A model generated the notes under the pieces. It saw only the letters and a list, made by a program, of their open reading frames with translations. It did no database searches and was not told the DNA's origin. The position numbers and the translations under genes were made by a program. Shown piece after piece: positions 24,101 through 29,009 of a stretch of DNA of 29,009 nt (positions within the stretch are counted from its first letter, which is position 1; the number at the start of each line of letters is the position of its first letter). The DNA lies in NCBI GenBank assembly GCA_013393545.1, contig JABXHG010000333.1, positions 1 to 29,009 on the forward strand. Reading direction: 5' to 3'. This stretch comes from Alteromonadaceae bacterium (lineage in GTDB: Bacteria; Pseudomonadota; Gammaproteobacteria; Pseudomonadales; Oleiphilaceae).

Positions 24101-24646
24101 GGAACAGTTAAGGCCGAAAAAATAATTGGTGATGTTAATAATATAAAACGAGTTTTCCCTCCGAGTTGGGGGTATTGGCACAAAGATACAGGTAATACAG
24201 CTCCGGGCTCTAACGTAAAAGTTTGCAGCCTCTCCCTTCCGGCTGCGAGTTACAGCCGGTACGTAAAAACAATGAACCTGAGAATTGGTATCACGGAAGC
24301 AACGCTAAGCTCCGGAGCTGGTGCACTAGGTCGTGTTGAGGCTCGTCTAGCCAATGGAACAGTATTAAATAGCTGGGGACTTGGAATTGGTTCAAACGGT
24401 AATAAATCAACCGCCGGTTATGAAATTACCATTGCATACAATGAAATAAGAGTCCTAGACGGCATGTTGTTGCCTGCCAACCAAACTCGAATAGATTTTT
24501 ACGTGCAAATATATCAAACCACCGGGGATATTACTTATACCGTCGCAGCCGACATTTCGACATTCAACTCTATAGGAACTTATCACCCGTTTGTTGAAGT
24601 ACAGACGGTAGTTTCTGGTAGCTCTTTTGGCGCATCAATAAGTTAG
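21143..24646 (+). CDS. Tail-tip host-specificity protein, lambda J-like
   Basis: Predicted 1167-residue central tail-tip protein. Residues about 5-35 are a hydrophobic Ala/Val-rich segment. About 50-460 hold the tail hub domains ('QPRRGIYGECVVSGSIVGYG', 'DYQRFHGYKLLGLNKFDLPH', 'FTCNGSWTFDQSPSRVLERL'), well conserved in B3/J-like proteins. About 475-655 carry fibronectin type III-like modules ('VTWSHPIPRAVTEYRVVIRK', 'QYSLEIYARNRYDRTSLP'). Helical linkers at 660-830 are followed by a nine-fold 11-residue repeat (894-992) and 'AEKIIGDVNNIKRVFPPSWG', a joint seen in J-like C-termini. The last 150 residues are a beta domain likely to touch the host receptor. Confidence 0.92.
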   Translation: MPPAIAAVAVGVAAGVAASSVVVGIAVAIGTVALQNSLKPDMPGVDESAREAQTLTTEPLQPRRGIYGECVVSGSIVGYGKRKLGDKEAHVVAVTLAGHNIEAAELYEVNGKTKPSGTTTEIFKGGQSSASATLLQYADGWTEDHIGFGLSYAVVTIPIDPEEMPSGLQNITFKVKGKRVYDPRKDTMVGGDGPHRANDETTWEWSDNTILCAFDYQRFHGYKLLGLNKFDLPHIMEQANICDELVSYTDSDGEEQTEKRFTCNGSWTFDQSPSRVLERLMSSCGGQPYRRGGKMYLQTASYHGMAEITLTDTDAAGEITITPHRELKDRTNTVRAAFQNPKKGYQPTDAPVVTNSIYVDRDGMELEDELQLNFTNSSTMAQRLMKYHLERNRAGMRLEFPCKSKGLLALAGTTVRVDLPNEGIDKEFIVQDWQFDFKAKKTKLILEEESPDLYSDSLVPSEGNVTPNTELPDLTRPEPPESLSFTLDPISTHRQGYVTWSHPIPRAVTEYRVVIRKDGDNIVEYPVIARSGAQLKQDINGLDAGQYSLEIYARNRYDRTSLPATISLTLNIPSPPTNLGITAGNWEVTSAPVLSGVGLGTVFEFAFEEVTNVIGLGMTIVKPGLKPATEYTLFARTVNPLGKSDWVSETFTTTNHDEQLSPWLQGIREELDAVDLVIDNWDSWNPAREVSEQLTNIFSDHKRQEDNRATLEVARDAGLTADGALEAINGIRAEIDDPASGLGATFEFAQQIKTTVDGNTNALNTLGNSVYDENTGLSATNTLAQSAKTGANNNASAISGLDSRVESNEEFAAAQLQLNATYDNELDQLVARAALITDVNDRITGMIIEDDGIERKLEFIGDSARFVDGNGQLKVYFSLTQGRFVFDGHVVARSGSFAGELQAASGTFTGELQAATGTFKGDLQAAKGTFSGYLSAAGGTFKGELQAASGSFSGSLEAASGTFKGNLQAAGGTFTGTLNGVDGNFDGTVKAEKIIGDVNNIKRVFPPSWGYWHKDTGNTAPGSNVKVCSLSLPAASYSRYVKTMNLRIGITEATLSSGAGALGRVEARLANGTVLNSWGLGIGSNGNKSTAGYEITIAYNEIRVLDGMLLPANQTRIDFYVQIYQTTGDITYTVAADISTFNSIGTYHPFVEVQTVVSGSSFGASIS
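23822..24118 (+). repeat. Nine tandem 33-bp units coding an 11-residue repeat
   Basis: Codons 894-992 of the J-like gene hold nine contiguous 11-residue units of the form xG(T/S)FxGxLQAA. The seventh is SGTFKGNLQAA and the last two diverge (LNGV, VKAE). DNA of the units is similar but not identical, so the array is old enough to have drifted yet could still gain or lose units by slippage. It probably forms a rigid beta-helical stalk. Confidence 0.88.
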
Positions 24647-24659
24647 CAGGAAAATTAAT

Positions 24660-25811
24660 ATGGCATTCACTAAAGGCACAGCGAACTTTACCAATGGAAG
24701 CAAAGCCGTTACCAGTGTTTCATTAACATCAGGTCAGCTGGCTTACTTCGGCTCCGGCACTGCTGTTTTCGTCCAGTCAGAAGGCCAGCTAATTGAAGCA
24801 ACCGGACTTCCTAAAGACGGAAATGGTGATGTAATTCCTAATCAGTTCCTGCTCAGAAACAATTGGGCAGGCTCCACCGGGAGTTATACCTTTGTAGCGT
24901 TCGATACTATTGAGGGGCTTCGTGATGCAGTGCAGTCGGCTAGAGGGTTTAGCGAGCAGTTACAGGATGTTCTGAGCAGCCTTAGCGTTAACCCAGCAGT
25001 AAGTAGTATCGTTAAAAGAACAGCCCAGGGACGAGTTAAAACAGCTGACGCGTCAGCCGACGATGATGCTGTTCCTTTAGGTCAAACCGGAACTGCTTTT
25101 GATAAGGATGTACAGACAAACGCAACTGATAGCACCGCGGACCGATTGATGGCTGTTGGTGCGTTTGGTTTAGGAAGCCACACTGCACCTGTTTTAGCGA
25201 ATGCCTCTTTAACTGTGCCGCGAGTCACGGGCTTTTACAGGTACGCTTCTAACTGCACTGACAAACCGGATTCTAACAACGGTTTTTTACTCGTCAATTC
25301 GCGCTCAACGACCACTTACACTATTACAGCTATTAGTGATTCGAATAGAGTATATATATATACGGTAATTAATGACACCGTGCTATCTGGCGGGTGGGTT
25401 ACTTTATACCACACGAACAATATTCTTGGCACTGTATCCCAATCAAGCGGCGTTCCGACAGGAGCTATAATTGAGCACGATAGTAACTCCGATGGTGAGT
25501 ATATCAAATTTGCTGACGGGACTCTTTTAGTTCATAGGTCGATAGTACCTGACGTAACATCTACTGGCACTCAAACTTTTATGTGGCCGGTAAACGGTTT
25601 AAGCGATAGAACTACGATGTCCGGGTCCTATTGTACTAATTCAGGATCGCCCAACTCTGCCCTCTATAACACGAACATAAGAGCTTTCTCTGTCTACTAT
25701 GGCGGAGGCAGCGGGTGGACTTTACAGTTAGAAACCGCAGGGGCTGAAGGGGTCGCGGGAGCTACTACAGAAAATGTACAGCTTTTCGGGAAAGGCCGTT
25801 GGTACAACTAA
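24660..25811 (+). CDS. Tail fibre protein
   Basis: Predicted 383-residue fibre. Residues 1-90 are a beta-rich attachment domain ('MAFTKGTANFTNGSKAVTSV', 'NNWAGSTGSYTFVAFDTIEG') common to side fibres of lambda-like siphophages. A helical and low-complexity shaft follows (90-170), then a pyocin-knob-like module (about 185-260, 'GFYRYASNCTDKPDSNNGFL' and 'SGGWVTLYHTNN') and a tip domain opening 'SDGEYIKFADGTLLVHRSIV' and ending in 'LFGKGRWYN'. These tip modules bind surface sugars or proteins in other phages. It begins 8 bp after AGGAAA. The following small genes look like its assembly helpers. Confidence 0.82.
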   Translation: MAFTKGTANFTNGSKAVTSVSLTSGQLAYFGSGTAVFVQSEGQLIEATGLPKDGNGDVIPNQFLLRNNWAGSTGSYTFVAFDTIEGLRDAVQSARGFSEQLQDVLSSLSVNPAVSSIVKRTAQGRVKTADASADDDAVPLGQTGTAFDKDVQTNATDSTADRLMAVGAFGLGSHTAPVLANASLTVPRVTGFYRYASNCTDKPDSNNGFLLVNSRSTTTYTITAISDSNRVYIYTVINDTVLSGGWVTLYHTNNILGTVSQSSGVPTGAIIEHDSNSDGEYIKFADGTLLVHRSIVPDVTSTGTQTFMWPVNGLSDRTTMSGSYCTNSGSPNSALYNTNIRAFSVYYGGGSGWTLQLETAGAEGVAGATTENVQLFGKGRWYN

Positions 25812-25824
25812 GGAGAATGTTGAT

Positions 25825-26208
25825 ATGAAAGTTAAGTTTTTAGCTAAAGATAAAGCTCCTGATTACCAGATCTCGGGTGAGACAATAAACGAGTTAGATC
25901 TATCTATCATCGAGCATGGTGGTCAGTTCGTTCAGAATGAAACAACCCGAGAAAATGGTATCTTCGCAGCAGAGCGTACCGAAAGCGGAGAGTTGTATGT
26001 CACGTTGGCACAGGATTGCTGCGCATCTCGCTGGGGAAAACCTGCGCACTGGCGTGAGAGCGATTACATTGATCCTGAAACCTATGACTCTGGCCAGTGC
26101 TATATCGTACCAACCAATTTCGCTAGTGATGACCCCGAGACGTTCGAGGTGTTCAAATGTGATGACGGTTGGTGTGTCCGCAAACCGGAGGTAACCGAAG
26201 ATGAGTGA
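25825..26208 (+). CDS. Small tail fibre-associated protein
   Basis: Predicted 127-residue acidic protein starting at ATG 25825 behind AAGGAG (25810-25815); the frame open from 25774 overlaps the fibre gene and lacks likeness in the added part. 'LSIIEHGGQFVQNETTRENG' and 'CASRWGKPAHWRESDYIDPE' are notable, and 'FKCDDGWCVRKPE' near the end gives Cys-rich spacing. Proteins of this form often follow tail fibre genes, but I cannot name a defined family. It overlaps the next gene by 8 bp, so both are likely made with the fibre and may assist its folding or attachment. Confidence 0.72.
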   Translation: MKVKFLAKDKAPDYQISGETINELDLSIIEHGGQFVQNETTRENGIFAAERTESGELYVTLAQDCCASRWGKPAHWRESDYIDPETYDSGQCYIVPTNFASDDPETFEVFKCDDGWCVRKPEVTEDE

Positions 26209-26428
26209 CTGGTATAAAAGCCCTGACCAAGTAAAAGCTGAGAAACATGAAGCCGCTGCTCAGGCTGTCCGCAATAAGCGTGACAAACTGATAGCTGAGA
26301 CAGACTTTTATATGCTGCCTGATGCACCGGCGGCACCTGACGGTTTGACCGAATATCGACAAGCTTTAAGGGATATCACGGAGCAAACGAACTTCCCTAT
26401 CGATGTTCAATGGCCGAAAAAGATTTAG
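26201..26428 (+). CDS. Tail fibre assembly chaperone, Phage_tail_APC type
   Basis: Predicted 75-residue protein. 'RNKRDKLIAETDFYMLPDAP' followed by 'LTEYRQALRDITEQTNFPID' and a closing 'WP' is the signature of the phage tail assembly chaperone family. It starts at ATG 26201 behind GGAGGT and ends the rightward structural operon. These chaperones act on the fibre made just upstream. Confidence 0.88.
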   Translation: MSDWYKSPDQVKAEKHEAAAQAVRNKRDKLIAETDFYMLPDAPAAPDGLTEYRQALRDITEQTNFPIDVQWPKKI

Positions 26429-26470
26429 TATCTTAGGCAGCAATAGATAGTATGCGTTGTAATGAACTCA

Positions 26471-26522
26471 ACGAGATTAGCCCCTAAAAGCTAAAAGAAA
26501 ACAAATCTCGTATTCTATTTTT
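26471..26522 (+). terminator. Candidate rho-independent terminator of the tail operon
   Basis: ACGAGATT (26471-26478) and AATCTCGT (26504-26511) pair perfectly over 8 bp with a 25-base loop, followed by TATTTTT (26516-26522). It lies 42 bp past the last tail gene. The loop is long, so efficiency may be modest; no other candidate is visible before the convergent SIR2-family gene. Confidence 0.5.
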
Positions 26523-26550
26523 GGAGGACTGCTCCCTATTAAAACTAATT

Positions 26551-27465
26551 TTAACTCCAAAGCATATTAGAAAGCTTCTCAGCTGAGTTAGCCGTAAAAA
26601 AACAGGAAACATGCTCAACTACGAAATGATCGCTATATTCTTGCTGGTAACCTTTAAAGTCGTCTTCTGAACCGATATAAAGTATTCGGCAACCTTTTGG
26701 TAATTTTTCATATATAGAAGGAAGAAACTTATCTTCAGGAGTAAAACGGACGCCTATGATAACAAGTGTATCTGTAGTCTCAGCAGTACTTAATGTATTG
26801 CTTCGTATTTCGTCTATAAAATGAGCATTAAAAGGACTTCGTTTTTCTTTTTCATATGCGCTAATAACGGGCAGATAGGCTTTGGATGAATGCTCTGAAG
26901 TCGGGTCAATAACGACTGTTCCCGCCTTGAGATTTGAGGTTATATCTATTACGACAGAGCCTGCCTCAAACATATGAGCTCCTGTAGCTATAAAATTTGC
27001 AGAGCCATGAGGTTTAAGTACTTTTATCGGTTTACGAGGGCACGGAAAATTAAAGTAATCATAAATCAAATCCGTAGATCCCCAATCTATACTATAGTTT
27101 CTGTGTCGTATAGCCTGCTCAAGCAGTGATTCATAGTTTAATGAAATGAATGAAGTAGAAGCAAGTTTGCCAGGAGGGATTGAATCAATTAACTTAAAAT
27201 ACAATGAGTCTTGGCTAATAGGATTAAATCTACGAAAAAAATGTCCTGTAACAATAAGACTCAGTGTAAAAGCTTCTCCGTCATCGCCTATAGACTTTGT
27301 CCACTCCTCAAAGTCATCTTCGCACCGGCTTTGAGTTTGCTTTTCAATATTCTCAAATGCAGGGTAGTGTTTGCGAAGACATCCACCAAGTTTATTTCCT
27401 AATGGAGCTTCTGGTTTCCCGTGGCCTTTTGACGCCCCGGCACCAATTAAAAATGTCACACTCAT
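26551..27465 (-). CDS. SIR2-family (NAD-binding) protein, possible anti-phage effector
   Basis: Predicted 304-residue SIR2-like protein; start taken at ATG 27465, since the six extra codons upstream are unlike the family. Residues 4-12 'TFLIGAGAS' are the NAD-binding loop. 'SLNYESLLEQA' at 108-118 holds the conserved Asn110, with Glu where Asp is common, and 'KPHGSAN' at 151-157 supplies the catalytic His153. 'DTLVIIGVRFTPEDKF' near 232-247 is the usual late Rossmann strand. No zinc-binding cysteines are seen, so this is the non-deacetylase branch used as NAD-consuming effectors in defence systems (ThsA, DSR, SIR2-APAZ). No second domain is present. It is AT-rich and points against the tail operon, typical of lysogenic cargo. 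Confidence 0.85.
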   Translation of the reverse strand: MSVTFLIGAGASKGHGKPEAPLGNKLGGCLRKHYPAFENIEKQTQSRCEDDFEEWTKSIGDDGEAFTLSLIVTGHFFRRFNPISQDSLYFKLIDSIPPGKLASTSFISLNYESLLEQAIRHRNYSIDWGSTDLIYDYFNFPCPRKPIKVLKPHGSANFIATGAHMFEAGSVVIDITSNLKAGTVVIDPTSEHSSKAYLPVISAYEKEKRSPFNAHFIDEIRSNTLSTAETTDTLVIIGVRFTPEDKFLPSIYEKLPKGCRILYIGSEDDFKGYQQEYSDHFVVEHVSCFFTANSAEKLSNMLWS

Positions 27466-27863
27466 TTGAAACGCCCTGCACAAGTTATTTACGGGAATTA
27501 AGGCAACTTACAGCACCAAAGGTGAAAAGTCGAATATCGATATTTAACTAAGCTGAGAGCGGAAATCAGATTCGAACTAGCTGAGATACTAAGCGGAGAC
27601 TAGCAGTTTAACGAGACTATTTTGTTTCATTTTTTTCGGTGCGGCGTTGCAAATTTGCCGGCGCGCTACAAGAAGTCAGTAGGAGTGCTCTTGCCATCAT
27701 TGTTTTAATACGAATTGTTTCAATTCCTTGTATGTCTGAAATAGTTAAATGTAACTGATCCGTCATTGAATATGCCACTAACAAACGTTTATTTGAACAC
27801 CCGCTTTTAATTAGACAATAAAACTTTACAATAAGCATTTAAATTCTATTACATGGAAGCGCA
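27466..27863. other. AT-rich intergenic stretch between divergent accessory genes
   Basis: About 400 bp with no convincing gene. It must hold the promoters of the SIR2-family gene (leftward) and the membrane protein gene (rightward), though I cannot pick consensus boxes with confidence. Two perfect palindromes stand out: AATATCGATATT at 27533-27544, about 70 bp before the SIR2 start, and GCAAATTTGC at 27649-27658 in a locally GC-rich patch after a T-run. Either could be an operator. A 73-codon minus-strand frame at 27617-27838 is not supported. Confidence 0.5.
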
Positions 27864-28610
27864 GTGGACGGGATACTTAAACTTTCTAAATGGTTCGGGA
27901 TTCCATTACTTTTTATCTACATTTTTTCAATGGTTATCACCCCTTTTTTCGCGGGGGATTGGCATTATGTACAAACTGTTTGGGAACGCTGGCAAGCTCT
28001 TAACGTAGGTATCGTAGCGCTGGTGGGGAGCTTGATTGCACTGAATATATCCGCATACCTCGCAAACAATCAACGAGAACGCGAGTTTAGAGCGGCACGA
28101 GCGCATCTGCCCTCGGCTTTAGGCCAACTAAACAACTATACAAAACTTAGTGCAGTCTATTATAAAAAAGCATGGCGTTCGCTTAACGAAAAGACAACTT
28201 TTAACGAGAGTCCACCCGACGAACCGGAAAATTATCAGCAAGTATTCACTGAATGCATAAGGCATGCACCGCCTAATGTCGGTGACTGGCTGGCTAAGAT
28301 TATAAAAGATTTACAAACCCACAGTGTGCTGATGACGAAGTTGAGAAGTGATTTTGAGAATCCCAGCCTGCCGGTTCTGACTAGATATAATTTAATTGGT
28401 TACACTTATGAGCTTGGCAGACTTCAAGCCTTAATAAACCGATTATCTTCGTTCGCTAAAGGAGAGGATAACTTCGTCGGTGGCAGTATAACTCAAAAAG
28501 ACTTTGAATTAGCTCATAGTGTGATTGGTATTAACATAGATAGTTTCAGCGCAAAAATACCAGATAGCGACAAAGTGCTCTCCTTACGAGGTCTAATTGA
28601 GGGGAGGTAG
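27864..28610 (+). CDS. Accessory membrane protein, unknown function
   Basis: Predicted 248-residue protein starting at GTG 27864 with GGAAG just upstream. Two hydrophobic segments, about 9-29 ('WFGIPLLFIYIFSMVITPFF') and 45-67 ('ALNVGIVALVGSLIALNISA'), are followed by a long soluble helical domain containing 'NQREREFRAARAHLPSALGQ' and 'YNLIGYTYELGRLQALINRL'. I know no family for it. It stands alone between the SIR2-family gene and the right edge, is AT-rich, and is transcribed away from the SIR2 gene. It could be phage cargo or host; the prophage end is not located. Confidence 0.75.
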   Translation: MDGILKLSKWFGIPLLFIYIFSMVITPFFAGDWHYVQTVWERWQALNVGIVALVGSLIALNISAYLANNQREREFRAARAHLPSALGQLNNYTKLSAVYYKKAWRSLNEKTTFNESPPDEPENYQQVFTECIRHAPPNVGDWLAKIIKDLQTHSVLMTKLRSDFENPSLPVLTRYNLIGYTYELGRLQALINRLSSFAKGEDNFVGGSITQKDFELAHSVIGINIDSFSAKIPDSDKVLSLRGLIEGR

Positions 28611-28904
28611 GAGCGGGCTTTAAAGCTCTCGGGCGTTAAGAGAGAAACCGGTGAAGCTCTTTTCGGATATGGTCAACTTCAGTATGATTTTTAAGTAGGG
28701 AGCCTATTGATTAAAATAAAAAAAGAGAATCCGCTCTGTCTAACGAATTCCCTTTTTGCTTATGCATGTTTTCAGACAGGAAAACACACTTTATTTTCCT
28801 TCTGGTTAAAGCGACAGCGTAAGCGTCTATACACTAAAAGCTATCAGCCATAATCGTAGAAGTCAATAATCTTTATAACTAGCAAAACAGTGGGTTGTTG
28901 TGCT
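28611..28904. other. Intergenic region with two hairpins
   Basis: No gene seen. AAAAAGAGAATCCG (28720-28733) and CGAATTCCCTTTTT (28744-28757) form a long imperfect stem with A- and T-rich ends that could terminate in both directions. TGTTTTC (28767-28773) and GAAAACA (28780-28786) form a second, perfect 7-bp dyad with a 6-base loop. A 10-bp palindrome GCTTTAAAGC follows the upstream gene. The region presumably separates the membrane gene from the next transcription unit. Confidence 0.5.
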
Positions 28905-29009
28905 ATGAGAGTGCTACCATTATGGTTTTTATTGTTATATACCCTTATTTTAATTGGTTCGCAATACTATCGGCACTTAATCGTGCCAGTAGAAAGTTTC
29001 TTGTTCGTT
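28905..29009 (+). CDS. Start of a membrane or exported protein gene, cut by window end
   Basis: An ATG at 28905 opens 35 codons to the edge. The protein begins MRVLPLWFLLLYTLILIG, a hydrophobic N-terminal segment after one Arg, fitting a signal anchor or first membrane span. No strong ribosome site precedes it. The gene cannot be identified and may be host or phage. Confidence 0.45.
   Translation, partial: MRVLPLWFLLLYTLILIGSQYYRHLIVPVESFLFV

Noticed and set aside
27617..27838. 73-codon minus-strand frame
   Set aside because: No ribosome site, no domain and no conserved overlap with neighbours; AT-rich DNA often gives such frames.
28720..28786. Prophage attachment site at the right end
   Set aside because: The hairpins are not repeated at the left edge and no integrase or tRNA is present to define an att core.

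Overview
This window is the late half of a temperate tailed phage, probably a prophage, in a Gram-negative, most likely marine gammaproteobacterial host. The host is inferred from the phage types, the csrA gene and the mid-range base composition; nothing here fixes a genus. The phage is a mosaic. It has a lambda-like replication module (O-like initiator carrying iterons, P-like helicase loader). Its head and regulatory genes follow the order of phage Mu: Mor/C-type activator, lysis, small and large terminase, gp29-type portal, gpF, gpI protease/scaffold, decoration protein, capsid, gp35, gp36, gpG, gp37. Its tail is long and non-contractile, as in lambda or the B3/D3112 group: tail tube, frameshifted chaperones, tape measure, tail tip. 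No transposase, integrase or repressor is visible.

Layout. Bases 1-135 (minus strand) are a fragment of an unrelated SbnA-type cysteine synthase gene, joined abruptly to a phage early gene (to 682). 679-2173: O- and P-like replication genes with an iteron array inside O. 2265-2862: a strong hairpin, csrA and a rusA-type resolvase. 2882-4809: Mor/C-like activator and lysis genes. 4825-9099: packaging, portal and gpF. 9096-9668: AT-rich accessory membrane gene. 9733-14028: protease/scaffold, capsid and head-completion genes. 14025-18301: tail tube, -1 frameshift chaperone pair, tape measure. 18298-19360: an antisense two-gene accessory cassette with its own sigma70-like promoter and a dyad. 19530-26428: tail tip, large J-like protein with an 11-residue tandem repeat, tail fibre and assembly proteins. 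26471-29009: AT-rich right end with a SIR2-family gene (minus), a membrane protein gene (plus), hairpins and the start of one more gene.

How it may work together. An 18-bp sequence, GGAAYAAAACACGGGTAG, occurs three times: inside the activator gene just before the lysis genes (3130), just before the gpI gene (9662), and just before the tail-tip genes (19453). These are the positions of the Mu late promoters Plys, PI and PP, so the sites are good candidates for late promoter elements served by the Mor/C-like protein. The two accessory insertions in the structural region each lie directly upstream of one of these sites, where they would least disturb late transcription. The antisense cassette, the SIR2 gene and the two membrane genes are the best candidates for lysogenic-conversion or anti-phage functions.
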